DNA of 64,000 nucleotides from an uncultured Prevotella sp. (GTDB lineage: Bacteria; Bacteroidota; Bacteroidia; Bacteroidales; Bacteroidaceae): NCBI GenBank assembly GCA_947165435.1, contig CAMVAI010000003.1:24548-88547 (forward strand), written 5' to 3'. Below are positions 7,136 through 16,360 of this stretch, one piece after another. Position 1 is the first letter of the stretch; every line of letters begins with the position of its first letter. The position numbers were made by a program, and so were the translations under genes. Under the pieces are notes generated by a model. It did no database searches, was not told where the DNA came from, and was given only the letters and a program-made list of their open reading frames with translations.

Positions 7136-10006
7136 CTATAGGCTCAGGCCATTGTAGTCTTTAGTGATTTCGATGGTGATTGCTTTGCTCATGTCCATGT
7201 CGTCGGTAGAATCCACCTCGTTGGGATAGAGCCTGATGAGGCTGCCCGGGCGCACGAATACCGGCATGTGGTCGAGCGGCACCTTCACATCATAGTACCA
7301 GCGTCCTCCCTCCAGTCGCTCGCCCGTGAAGAAGTTGACCCAATCAGCCCCCTCCAAAGCTCCAGCCCCCTCCAAACCTCCCCCTGTAGGGGAGGCTTTT
7401 TGCGCGGTCGATTCTCCCCCTCTACAGGAGGGGGTCGGGGGGAGGCTGGCCGGGGGCAGGTAGATGTCGCGCCGGTTGTTGCCATTCATCACGGGGCAGA
7501 CCAGGAACTCGGAGCCGAAGTAGTATTCGTCGTCGATGTGCCATACCTGTCGGTCATGGGGGTGCTGCATCAGCAGGGCGCGGAGCATGGGCCATCCCGA
7601 ATGGCACGAGCGTTCAGCTTGTTCTGTAATATAAGGCAAGAGCCGGTAGCGCAGCTGCCACCACCGCTTGACAATGGGGGCGATAGCGGGATAGTGCCAC
7701 GGTTCGCGCTTGCAAGTGCCGTGGTAGCGCATGTGGGAGGAGAACACGCCAAACTGCGTCCAGCGCACATAGACCTGCTCGTCTAAGGGCGAGTTCATGA
7801 AGTCGGGTGTGGAGTGGAAGCCCGGCACGTCGTGGCTCCAGAAGGCGAAGCCCGATAGTCCAAAGTGCAGTCCGCCCTTCAGGCTTCCCGCCATGCCCGC
7901 CCACGACGACTCGCTATCGCCGCCCCAGTGGAGGGGGTAGCGCTGGCAGCCTGCCCAGGCCGAACGTGCCCATACGATGCCGTCGCCAGTCACCTCCTTA
8001 GTTATCTCGTAGGCGGCCCGCTGGTAGAGCAGGGCGTAGATGTTGTTCAGCCGTTCTGGAGCCATGCCATGATATTGGTGGTCCATGTGGATGTTCTCGC
8101 CGAAGTCGGTCTTGATGCACTTGACACCCATGTCGAGCAGGGGGCGCAGCAGCCGGTTCTTATACCAGTCGGTGGCGGCAGGGTAGGTGAAGTCGATGGT
8201 GCCGGCGTAGTCGAGGGCCGAGAAGTTGGAGGAAGCCTCCCCCTGTCCCCCTCCTGTAGAGGGGGTAGAGAGAGCGGTGATGATACGAGCTTTTACGGAA
8301 TCCAAGTCTTGAAGTATTTCTTCGTTGGTGAATCTTAATACAGAAAAGCCGACGTATTCTAAATACTCAGTCCTTATCGCGTCTATTTCTTGTTGTTTGG
8401 CATCTTGGTGGTAACCGCCATCAACCTCTATGACCAATGAGCAAGAAGGACAAACAAAGTCAGCGATATAGTCGCCAATGATGTGCTGTCTTCTGAATTT
8501 TTGCCCCAGACCCTTTCCTCTCAGTACTTGCCATAGTATATTCTCTGCCTCCGTGGGCTCTTTCTTGTTATTCTTTGAGAACAATTTCAGAAGGTCATAT
8601 CTGTCAGGATAAGCCAATCGGTAATCATTATAGTTGCGTTTCTGTAAGCCTCCCCTACAGGGGGAGGTTTGGAGGGGGCTGGCTTGACTGATATACCTGT
8701 TAGCTTTGGCCTCTTCCAGCTGCTCGGCACCCTGTGCCACATAGGGAAGCTGCCACAGCGACACCTTGAAACCGTTGTTTTTGAGACGCTGGATGAAGGC
8801 CTTCGGGTCGGGGAACCGCTCGGGGTTGAAACGCCATTCGCACAGCCAGTCGGTGCGGAACCAGCCGGTGTCGAGATGGATGACATCGCAGGGGTAGTGT
8901 TCGTGGCGCAGACGGTCGCAGATGTCGTTGACTTCGTCGGCAGAGAAGTAGGTCATGCGACTCATCCAGATGCCGAACGACCAAAGTGGCGGCATCTGCG
9001 GGAAACCTGTTAGCATGCGGTAGCCACGGAGAATCTCTTCCGGTGTCTTGCCACCGATGAGGAACACGTCGATGGTGGCGTGGTCGTTGAGGAACTGTAC
9101 CGAGCGGGTGGAGTGGTCGGCCAGCGACAGCTTGCAGTAGTCGCTGGTATGGAAGAAGGCACCGTACATACGGCTCGACAGGTAGAACGGGATGTTCTTG
9201 TAACAGCGGCGGTTGTTGACACCTTGTCCGTCCTGGTTCTTCAGCTGGAAGGTCTGTCCGCTGAGGTCCATCTTGCGGAATCGCTCGCCAGTGCCTACGA
9301 AGCACTCGTCGGCCTCGCAGCGGAAGCTGATGGTGGCACGCTCAGCCCCCTCCAAACCTCCCCCTGTAGGGGAGGCTTTTTGCGCGGCCGATTCTCCCCC
9401 TCTACAGGAGGGGGTAAGGGGGAGACTCACGAAGCCCAGCGGCAGGGCGTCGTAGCGTGGCGGCGAGAAGTGGTCGTCGCTCAGCGCAATGCCCTTCGTC
9501 TCGTCGCCGTCGGGATAGAAGGTGATGAAGGGCGCAGGCTGCGGTGCAGGTAGCAGGTCGCTCCAGTGGTCCAGTACGGGGGAGCGCTGGTCGATAGTCC
9601 CCACCAAACCTCCAGCCCCCTCCAAACCTCCCCCTGTAGGGGAGGCTTTACTGATTACTACGATTCCGCCATTGTCCTTTATAGAAAGAGGAACGCGCTT
9701 TACCCCGGGGGCGAACTGCAGCATGTCGTCCTGCTCGGTCATCTCGTCACCGCTCATGGTGGTGAACAAACGGATGATGTTGGGCTCGTATGCTCGGACG
9801 ATGAGGTCGTAGCTCTGTTGGGCTGCTGTGGTGTCGGGCGCCATGTCCTCCTGGTGCAGTTGCTTTTGATAGGGGATGGTAATGATGATGTCGCCATCAC
9901 GCTCTTCTATTCTTGTCGGTGCGTATGCTTTCCAGAGGGCTTCGGCCTGCTGTAGGGCGGGGTCGAAGTCCATGAAGTCAAAGAGATGGTAGTTGGTTTG
10001 CTTCAT
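7136..10006 (-). CDS. GH31 alpha-xylosidase/alpha-glucosidase interrupted in frame by several repeat elements and a DUF559-like domain
   Basis: GH31 motifs GVKCIKTDFGENI, WARSAWAGCQRYPLHWGGDSESSW, HDVPGFHSTP; extra segments ASPTGGGLEGAG, PPTPSCRGGE and a 149-codon insert lie within the ORF. Confidence 0.93.
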   Translation of the reverse strand: MKQTNYHLFDFMDFDPALQQAEALWKAYAPTRIEERDGDIIITIPYQKQLHQEDMAPDTTAAQQSYDLIVRAYEPNIIRLFTTMSGDEMTEQDDMLQFAPGVKRVPLSIKDNGGIVVISKASPTGGGLEGAGGLVGTIDQRSPVLDHWSDLLPAPQPAPFITFYPDGDETKGIALSDDHFSPPRYDALPLGFVSLPLTPSCRGGESAAQKASPTGGGLEGAERATISFRCEADECFVGTGERFRKMDLSGQTFQLKNQDGQGVNNRRCYKNIPFYLSSRMYGAFFHTSDYCKLSLADHSTRSVQFLNDHATIDVFLIGGKTPEEILRGYRMLTGFPQMPPLWSFGIWMSRMTYFSADEVNDICDRLRHEHYPCDVIHLDTGWFRTDWLCEWRFNPERFPDPKAFIQRLKNNGFKVSLWQLPYVAQGAEQLEEAKANRYISQASPLQTSPCRGGLQKRNYNDYRLAYPDRYDLLKLFSKNNKKEPTEAENILWQVLRGKGLGQKFRRQHIIGDYIADFVCPSCSLVIEVDGGYHQDAKQQEIDAIRTEYLEYVGFSVLRFTNEEILQDLDSVKARIITALSTPSTGGGQGEASSNFSALDYAGTIDFTYPAATDWYKNRLLRPLLDMGVKCIKTDFGENIHMDHQYHGMAPERLNNIYALLYQRAAYEITKEVTGDGIVWARSAWAGCQRYPLHWGGDSESSWAGMAGSLKGGLHFGLSGFAFWSHDVPGFHSTPDFMNSPLDEQVYVRWTQFGVFSSHMRYHGTCKREPWHYPAIAPIVKRWWQLRYRLLPYITEQAERSCHSGWPMLRALLMQHPHDRQVWHIDDEYYFGSEFLVCPVMNGNNRRDIYLPPASLPPTPSCRGGESTAQKASPTGGGLEGAGALEGADWVNFFTGERLEGGRWYYDVKVPLDHMPVFVRPGSLIRLYPNEVDSTDDMDMSKAITIEITKDYNGLSL
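7364..7447 (+). repeat. 84-bp composite palindromic element inside GH31
   Basis: Matches 4858-4941; preceded by an 18-bp partial duplicate (7346-7363). Confidence 0.95.
8234..8680 (-). mobile_element. 447-bp element: L arm + DUF559-type endonuclease domain + R arm, embedded in frame in GH31
   Basis: Ends agcctccccctgtccccctcctgtagaggggg ... agcctcccctacagggggaggtttggagggggct match the two arms of the 84-bp units; interior encodes NKKEPTEAENILWQVLRGKGLGQKFRRQHIIGDYIADFVCPSCSLVIEVDGGYH...EYLEYVGFSVLRFTNEEIL. Length is 149 codons. Confidence 0.88.
9344..9427 (+). repeat. 84-bp composite palindromic element inside GH31
   Basis: agccccctccaaacctccccctgtaggggaggctttttgcgcggccgattctccccctctacaggagggggtaagggggagact. 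Confidence 0.95.
9614..9647 (+). repeat. R-arm half unit (34 bp) inside GH31
   Basis: agccccctccaaacctccccctgtaggggaggct. Confidence 0.95.
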
Positions 10007-11589
10007 TGCTTAAAGATGATATTTGGACCGGGGTGGTTGTCGCCAATCTCGTCACGACGGATGGGCCGTTGGTTAGTGAGAGGACGACCGGCAATCCCGG
10101 GGGCGATGTCGCCGGTGTAATTGTTCTCGATAGTAAAACCGTCGGTACGGGCATCCAGATAGATGCAGAAACCGCGGTCGTTGGTAGCATAGGGGGCAGG
10201 GTAGGGGCGTGAGACCTTGTTGCCGCTAATCACGGAACCTGGCTGGTTGCTGAGCGTATAGATGCCGCCGGCGTCATAGAGCTGACGGGCATAGTTGTAG
10301 ACATTGTTACCCTCGATGCGGTTGTGCTCCATACCCGTGTTGAGGGGTGTCCAACCCCAACCGACGCAGATGCCCGAGTAGCTGAGGAAGCTCACGTAGT
10401 TATTGCTGATGGTGCAATGGCGTACATAGCCCAATGCGATGCCCACGGCTCCCCAGTCCTCGTTGGCAGCATCGACGATGAAATTACTGTCGATGGTTAG
10501 CCGCTGGCAGCGACTGGCCAGGTCGGTGTAGGGGCGGTGTACCTCGCGCGGGCTCTCGGCAAAGGAACCGCCCATGATGGCCGTGCCGCCAATGTTACCG
10601 AAGGTGCATTTCTGCACCACACAGTCGCTGACGTTATCGACAAAGTCCAAGGCCGTGGCGGCCAAACCTTCGAACACCACAGAATAGAATTCTACGTGGT
10701 GGGCGTTGCGCACGGTGACAGCACTGACAGGACGCTCTATCCAGGCTTGGTTCTCGAGATCCTTGTCCCAAGGCAGTCCGGGGGCTTCTTTCAGTTTGTA
10801 GGCATCAACCAGGGGGAATCCGCCCTGCAGGGTAACGTGCCCTTTGTGCAAGGGACGGTTCCAGCAAGTGTGTTTGAAGGTTATACCTTCAAAACGTATA
10901 TAGTTGGCGCCGTCGACGATGACCAACTGCTCAATGCCGTCACGCTGTTCTGTGGTGCGAAGCAGGAAAGAGCTGTTCCCCTTCTCGCCTCCGATGACGG
11001 GTTGTGGCCAGGGGTGTTCGAACTCCAATCGGCTTTCAGGTTCCATGAAGCTGACGACGGTCTTGTCGCCCTGTACCTTCATCTCCTTGACGCGCAGGAT
11101 GGCTATCGCCCATCGCTGGTGAACCACCATTTCGAGGGGCGTTTTCTTCAAGGCAAAACCTTGAAGCACACTGTCGGGTGGCGTGGGAATGGTGATGGTG
11201 CGGTCGGTGGTGTTAAAATCAATCATGCGCTCCATGCCACCTCTTGGGAGACCAGCACCTTGTTCTTTTAACGGCCATACCTGTGTATGCTTCTGCCGGA
11301 TGTCGCCGCAGATGACGCTCTTGTGGTTCTCTCCAGTGCCACAGATGATGAGGGGCGACTCCTTGGTGCCGCTGTCCTCGGGACGCAGGAACAGCGGCTC
11401 CTGCATGTAGTATTGTCCTGCTTCGATGGCGATGGTGATGCCCCCCTTGCAGCGTGCGTCGTTGGTACGCCGCCATTCGCGGGCTTGCCGCAGGGCATCG
11501 TGGATGCTTTCGCCTTCGCGGACGATGATTTTGCCTGCATAAACCGATAAGGCCGACAGCAAGAGTAGTGAGGTTAGTAATCGTTTCAT
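10003..11589 (-). CDS. Secreted right-handed parallel beta-helix protein (putative glycoside hydrolase)
   Basis: Signal peptide MKRLLTSLLLLSALSVYAG; repeated N-ladder segments (CTISNNYVSFLSYSGICVGWG, NRIEGNNVYNYARQLYDAGGIYTLSNQPGSVISGNKV). Confidence 0.8.
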   Translation of the reverse strand: MKRLLTSLLLLSALSVYAGKIIVREGESIHDALRQAREWRRTNDARCKGGITIAIEAGQYYMQEPLFLRPEDSGTKESPLIICGTGENHKSVICGDIRQKHTQVWPLKEQGAGLPRGGMERMIDFNTTDRTITIPTPPDSVLQGFALKKTPLEMVVHQRWAIAILRVKEMKVQGDKTVVSFMEPESRLEFEHPWPQPVIGGEKGNSSFLLRTTEQRDGIEQLVIVDGANYIRFEGITFKHTCWNRPLHKGHVTLQGGFPLVDAYKLKEAPGLPWDKDLENQAWIERPVSAVTVRNAHHVEFYSVVFEGLAATALDFVDNVSDCVVQKCTFGNIGGTAIMGGSFAESPREVHRPYTDLASRCQRLTIDSNFIVDAANEDWGAVGIALGYVRHCTISNNYVSFLSYSGICVGWGWTPLNTGMEHNRIEGNNVYNYARQLYDAGGIYTLSNQPGSVISGNKVSRPYPAPYATNDRGFCIYLDARTDGFTIENNYTGDIAPGIAGRPLTNQRPIRRDEIGDNHPGPNIIFKQ

Positions 11590-11693
11590 ACTTTTAAGAC
11601 GCTGAATGTGGGGAAATGTCATCACTTTGCCTCAATCAGGAGTAGTGACAAAATGCCTTGCTCTTCGTCTAAAAGTATAAAGCATAGAACACG

Positions 11694-12704
11694 ATGAAGA
11701 TGAACATGAAGCAATGGGTGGCTGACGTCATCCGCCAGAAAGAGGTGACGGCAGTGCCGGTGATGACCCATCCGGGCATAGAACAGAACGGCCATACCGT
11801 GCGGCAGGCAGTCAGCGACGGCCGCATACACTATGAGGCGGTGATGACGCTGACGCACCACTATCCGAGTGCGGCGGCCTGTACCATCATGGACCTTACC
11901 ACCGAGGCTGAGGCCTTCGGTGCCGAGATTGCTTTCTCCGACATTGCCGTACCCGCCGTGTCGGGGCGTCTGTTGCCCGATGTGGAGAGCATCTACAAGC
12001 TGCCGGTTCCCTCGCTCAAGACTGGGCGCATCCCCGCTTACCTGAAGGCCAACCTGCTGGCTGCTAAAGCCATCGCCGACCGTCCGTTGTTTGCGGGCTG
12101 CATCGGGCCGTTCTCGTTGGCGGGCCGATTGTATGACATGTCGGACATCATGGTGCTGATTTACGAACATCCCGAGGCAGCCCACACGCTGTTGCAGAAG
12201 TGTACCGACTTCATCGAGAAATACTGCCAGGCACTGAAGCTGACTGGTGCCAACGGTGTGATGATGGCGGAGCCTGCCGCAGGCCTGATGTCGAACGACG
12301 ACTGCCTGACTTTCTCGTCGCGCTATGTGAAGCGCATCGTTGACCGCGTGCAGGACGACCATTTCATCGTGGTGCTGCACAACTGTGGCAATACCGGCCA
12401 CTGTACCCGGGCGATGGTGGTCACGGGGGCTGCCGCCTACCATTTCGGCAACAAGTGCCGCATGGAGGAGGTCATCCGCGACGTGCCGCCTACAGCACTG
12501 GCTATGGGCAACATCGACCCGGTGAGCGCGTTCAAAGACGGTATGCCGTCGCAGATGCGCGAGACGGTGCTCGACCTCTTGCAGAAGATGCAGCGCTATC
12601 CTAACTTTGTGCTGTCCAGCGGATGCGATACACCGCCCCACACGCCTCAGCATAATATTGATGCCTTCTTCGAGACACTGGCAGCATGGAATAAGCAACG
12701 ATGA
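11694..12704 (+). CDS. Uroporphyrinogen decarboxylase (UroD)-superfamily methyltransferase-like protein
   Basis: VTAVPVMTHPGIEQNG, GCIGPFSLAGRLYD, MMAEPAAGLMS, LHNCGNTGH, ALAMGNIDPVSAF, LSSGCDTPPHTP. Confidence 0.85.
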   Translation: MKMNMKQWVADVIRQKEVTAVPVMTHPGIEQNGHTVRQAVSDGRIHYEAVMTLTHHYPSAAACTIMDLTTEAEAFGAEIAFSDIAVPAVSGRLLPDVESIYKLPVPSLKTGRIPAYLKANLLAAKAIADRPLFAGCIGPFSLAGRLYDMSDIMVLIYEHPEAAHTLLQKCTDFIEKYCQALKLTGANGVMMAEPAAGLMSNDDCLTFSSRYVKRIVDRVQDDHFIVVLHNCGNTGHCTRAMVVTGAAAYHFGNKCRMEEVIRDVPPTALAMGNIDPVSAFKDGMPSQMRETVLDLLQKMQRYPNFVLSSGCDTPPHTPQHNIDAFFETLAAWNKQR

Positions 12705-13354
12705 CCAGGAAGACGCTGACATACGACGAACTGCGGATAACCCCTGCCGACGTTTACGAACAGATGGGCTATCGTGATGCTGTGCCCGACGACATGACAC
12801 AGCGCGAGACGCAGGCGGTCATCAACGAGGTGTACACATGGCTGCAGCCGCAGTTCTGCTATCTGGTGGAAGCAGTGCTGCCGCCGTTCGACTTGGGCGC
12901 CATCATCCGTCGGCAGCTGCGCGGCGCGGAGGCTTACGCCTTGTTTATATGCACCAGCGGTACGGCTTTTGATGCCTATCAACAACGGCTGAAGGACGAT
13001 GGTGACATGGTGCGCATGTTCATTGCCGACGCCCTTGGTTCTGTTATTGCAGAGAGGTGTGCCGACCGTATGGAGGAACATTTGCAGGAGAGCATTGACA
13101 AACTCGGATGGCATCACACCAACCGCTTCTCGCCGGGCTACTGCGGGTGGCATGTGTCGCAGCAACAGTTGCTTTTTCCTCTATTCAACGGTAATACATG
13201 CGGTGTACGCTTGACAGATTCTTCACTCATGGTACCCATCAAGAGTGTTAGCGGCATTATCGGTGTAGGCGAAAAAGTCCGCAGGCTCGACTATACCTGC
13301 GGACTCTGCGATTTTCAACAATGCTACAAGCGGAAGCTAAAGCCTGCCAAGTAG
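12701..13354 (+). CDS. Stand-alone methionine synthase reactivation (Met_synt_B12)-like domain protein
   Basis: RFSPGYCGWHVSQQQLLFPLF and CGVRLTDSSLMVPIKSVSGIIGVG resemble the MetH activation domain; overlaps the upstream stop by 4 nt. Confidence 0.75.
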   Translation: MTRKTLTYDELRITPADVYEQMGYRDAVPDDMTQRETQAVINEVYTWLQPQFCYLVEAVLPPFDLGAIIRRQLRGAEAYALFICTSGTAFDAYQQRLKDDGDMVRMFIADALGSVIAERCADRMEEHLQESIDKLGWHHTNRFSPGYCGWHVSQQQLLFPLFNGNTCGVRLTDSSLMVPIKSVSGIIGVGEKVRRLDYTCGLCDFQQCYKRKLKPAK

Positions 13355-16279
13355 TTGCTTGGCCACGGTGACAGCCGAGTTGGCATTGTCAGAGTAGCCG
13401 TCGGCACCTATCTCGTCGGCAAAACCCTGCGAGACGGGTGCGCCGCCCACCATCACCTTCACCTGATTGCGGATGCCGGCAGCCTGAAGGGCGTCTATCA
13501 CCTCCTTCATATACCCCATTGTGGTGGTAAGCAAGGCCGACATGGCCAGGATGTCGGGGCGGTTCTTCTTGATTTCCTCGACGAAGGTGTCGGCAGACAC
13601 ATCGATGCCGATGTTCACCACCTCGAAACCACAGCCTTCGAGCATCGAGGCCACCAGGTTCTTGCCGATGTCGTGTAGGTCACCCTTCACGGTACCTATA
13701 AGCACCTTGCCGATGGATGCCGACTGTTGTCCGCTCATCAGTGGCTTCAGTATCTCCAGACCGGCCTTCATGGCGCGACCGGCCATGAGCAGCTGGGGCA
13801 CGAAGGCCTTGCCGTCCTGGAAGCGCTGGCCTACCTCGCCCATGGCGCGTATCATGTCGTGGTTGATGATGTCCTGTGGCTGCCGACCGCTGTCGATGGC
13901 GGCACGGGTGGCCTGCACGGCGGCATCGCTCTTGCCGTTGAGAATGGCTTGGAAGAGCTGTTCCTCAGGGCTCATGCTAACAGATGGGTTGGAGGTGCTC
14001 GCTGAGATAGTAGGGATAGTTGGGATAGTTGAAATAGTTGGGATAGTTGGGATAGTTTTATTGGCAATACCAGGTGGGTTGGCCAGGTCGGAGAAGGCTG
14101 TATCCTTGTCCAGCGGCGACAGGCGCAGGCCGGGAACCGGTTCGATGGCCTTGGCTATGAGACTGATGTGCTTGTCGGTAGTGCCGCAGCATCCGCCGAC
14201 GATGCTCAGACGGTGCCCTTCTATCAGTGGCCACAGACTGGCCACCAGACTCTCGGGGGTGGTGGCATAGTGCCCCTGACTGTCAGGATGGCCTGCATTC
14301 GGGTAGAGGCTGACGCCCATGCCGAACTGTGCCAGACGGCAGACCAGCGGCGTCATGGCCTTGATGTCGGCGGTGCAGTTGATGCCGACGGAGAATAGCT
14401 GCTGCTTGTCTAATTGCTTGATGAACTCGATGATGTCCTGCCCCAGCATGTTGCGACCGTCCGCCGTGGAAATACTGAAGCTCAGCATGACGGGCAGTTC
14501 GGGGGCTATGGTCTTGGCGGCATCAAGGGCGATGCGGGCGTTTTCCACATCGAAGATGGTCTCTATGAGCAGGGTATCAACGCCCCCCTGCTTCAGTGCG
14601 CCAATCTGCTCTTCATAGGCCGTGCGTAGCAGCTCCTTGCTGAGCGGTTCGCCGCTGGTGGCCATCGAAGTGGTACGGCTGGTGGGACCTATGCTGCCGG
14701 CTACGAAGCGCGGACGGTCCGGCGTGCTGTATTCGTCGGCACACTGGCGTGCCAGTCGGGAGGCGGCGAGGTTGATGTCGCCGACGCAGGCTTGCAGACC
14801 GTAGTCTTGCAGCGAGATGCGCTGTGCGTTGAAGGTGTTCGTCTCGATGATGTCGGCACCGGCGGTCAGGTATTTACGGTGGATGTCGCGTATGACAAAC
14901 GGACACGTGAGCGACAGCACGTCGTTGCAGCCTTTCAGGTCGGTGGGGTGCTGGGCAAAGCGGGCACCTCGGAAGGCTTCCTCGTCCAACTGGTACTGCT
15001 GTATCATGGTACCCATCGCCCCGTCGAGAACCAGCAGACGGTCGGTGGGCAGCGGGGCGGGGTGTGTTGTCTTGCCAGTCATACTAGCCCTGCTATTCAT
15101 GCTAGTTTTACCAGCCTCTATCTTCTTGATAATCTCTGCCACCTCGCGGTCGGCATCGTCGAGCATGTCGGCAGGATGCACGTTGCGGCTGTGCTCAAAC
15201 TCCTGGACGATCTTCATCGCCTCTTCCACCTCACGCTCGTTGTGGAAGTCCATCTCCAGGTGGATGCCCTCGCCGCCGATGTGGTCCAGCAGCGGGCGCA
15301 GCTCGTCCAGCGTCACCCAGCAGGCCATGATGCTCTTGCCGCCGTCAAGTATCTTTCGGTACAGGTCGTACCATTTCGCGCTGCCGCCCTGTGGCTCGCC
15401 CACGCCGGGTGTCCACTGGATGGCGTTCAGCTCCTCGATTTCCAGCAGTGCATCCAGATGGTGCATGGCCCCCACGCCGTCCAGATGGTACAGCGTGTAG
15501 TCTATCTTCTGGCACTGTTCGCGGATGAAGGGCTGTACAAAGCGGCGGTAGTCGTCCTGGCTGATCATTGTCGATATGTCGCTCTGCAGCTTCGACATCT
15601 TGCCCGGTGCCCATGCCGAGAAGTAGCAGAAGGCCATCTCGTCGCCCTCGCGGATGATGTCGTACAGCTCGTCGAACACCTGGAAGTAGATGTCGTTGAT
15701 CTGCTGCATCTGGTGCTCTAAGCGCTCCGGGTGCATCACCGTGTCGAGCAGCACCTGGTCGGTGCCTTTCAGGGCCGCCAGCACGTCCATGCCCTCCATC
15801 AGGTCGGGCATGCCTACATAGTAGTGACCCTGTGCCTTCCGCTTGCAGGCCCGCAGCAAGTCTTTGTGCAACAGCCAGTTGGGGTGGTTGGGGTCGAAGC
15901 GGATGTCGTCGGTATCAACGGCAGAACCGTTGACCACCGTGGGGCGGGGGTGTATCCAGATGGTGTCGTCGCCACCCTCGAAGACACCGCCCAGGATGGC
16001 TGCCAGCGAGCCGGGACCCAGTTGTGTGTTGGCCACGGGCAGCATGTCGGCCATCAGACAGGAGTGGGCCACATACCAGTCCAGGTATTCGGCGCGCCAT
16101 TCGGGGTCGAACCACCGTTGGTTCAGGTCGCGGTAGGGCTTCGGCTCAGGCACGTCGGCATGGGGCTTCACGCCCTCTTGAAAGTGCTCCCACATGTTGA
16201 GCACAATGCCACGATGCTGCCACCAATCGATATAGTGCTGCTTGGTTTCGTCGAGGTTGGGTTTCCAAGTATTCATCAT
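13337..16279 (-). CDS. Three-domain fusion: UroD-like methyltransferase + homocysteine S-methyltransferase (MetH N-terminal) + corrinoid-binding domain
   Basis: N-term HLDGVGAMHHLDALLEIEELNAIQWTPGVGEP; middle LVLDGAMGTMIQQYQL, GSIGPT, VGGCCGTTDKHI; C-term GTVKGDLHDIGKNLVASMLEGCGFEVVNIG. Confidence 0.88.
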   Translation of the reverse strand: MMNTWKPNLDETKQHYIDWWQHRGIVLNMWEHFQEGVKPHADVPEPKPYRDLNQRWFDPEWRAEYLDWYVAHSCLMADMLPVANTQLGPGSLAAILGGVFEGGDDTIWIHPRPTVVNGSAVDTDDIRFDPNHPNWLLHKDLLRACKRKAQGHYYVGMPDLMEGMDVLAALKGTDQVLLDTVMHPERLEHQMQQINDIYFQVFDELYDIIREGDEMAFCYFSAWAPGKMSKLQSDISTMISQDDYRRFVQPFIREQCQKIDYTLYHLDGVGAMHHLDALLEIEELNAIQWTPGVGEPQGGSAKWYDLYRKILDGGKSIMACWVTLDELRPLLDHIGGEGIHLEMDFHNEREVEEAMKIVQEFEHSRNVHPADMLDDADREVAEIIKKIEAGKTSMNSRASMTGKTTHPAPLPTDRLLVLDGAMGTMIQQYQLDEEAFRGARFAQHPTDLKGCNDVLSLTCPFVIRDIHRKYLTAGADIIETNTFNAQRISLQDYGLQACVGDINLAASRLARQCADEYSTPDRPRFVAGSIGPTSRTTSMATSGEPLSKELLRTAYEEQIGALKQGGVDTLLIETIFDVENARIALDAAKTIAPELPVMLSFSISTADGRNMLGQDIIEFIKQLDKQQLFSVGINCTADIKAMTPLVCRLAQFGMGVSLYPNAGHPDSQGHYATTPESLVASLWPLIEGHRLSIVGGCCGTTDKHISLIAKAIEPVPGLRLSPLDKDTAFSDLANPPGIANKTIPTIPTISTIPTIPTISASTSNPSVSMSPEEQLFQAILNGKSDAAVQATRAAIDSGRQPQDIINHDMIRAMGEVGQRFQDGKAFVPQLLMAGRAMKAGLEILKPLMSGQQSASIGKVLIGTVKGDLHDIGKNLVASMLEGCGFEVVNIGIDVSADTFVEEIKKNRPDILAMSALLTTTMGYMKEVIDALQAAGIRNQVKVMVGGAPVSQGFADEIGADGYSDNANSAVTVAKQLLGRL
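14004..14057 (-). repeat. Six 9-bp tandem repeats (gggatagtt) coding an IPT-rich interdomain linker
   Basis: gagatagta gggatagtt gggatagtt gaaatagtt gggatagtt gggatagtt, translated TIPTIPTISTIPTIPTIS. Confidence 0.95.
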
Positions 16280-16360
16280 CTGTTGTGTATATAATATAAT
16301 AAGGTGTATTGCTGAAATATATATATTATTAAAGACGCTCGGCCGACGGTTTTGTCATCG

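Noticed and set aside
8234-8680. Intein interpretation of the GH31 insert
   Set aside because: No N-terminal Cys/Ser splice block, no terminal HN-C/S/T motif; bounded instead by DNA palindromes shared with noncoding-type repeats.
11622-12800. 392-aa antisense ORF opposite the UroD-like gene
   Set aside because: Shadow ORF; the sense strand carries clear UroD-family motifs.
14004-14057. Possible CRISPR-like tandem array
   Set aside because: Units are contiguous 9-mers without spacers and are in frame in a coding linker.
14792-15721. 309-aa plus-strand ORF opposite the corrinoid fusion gene
   Set aside because: Shadow ORF with no family signature.
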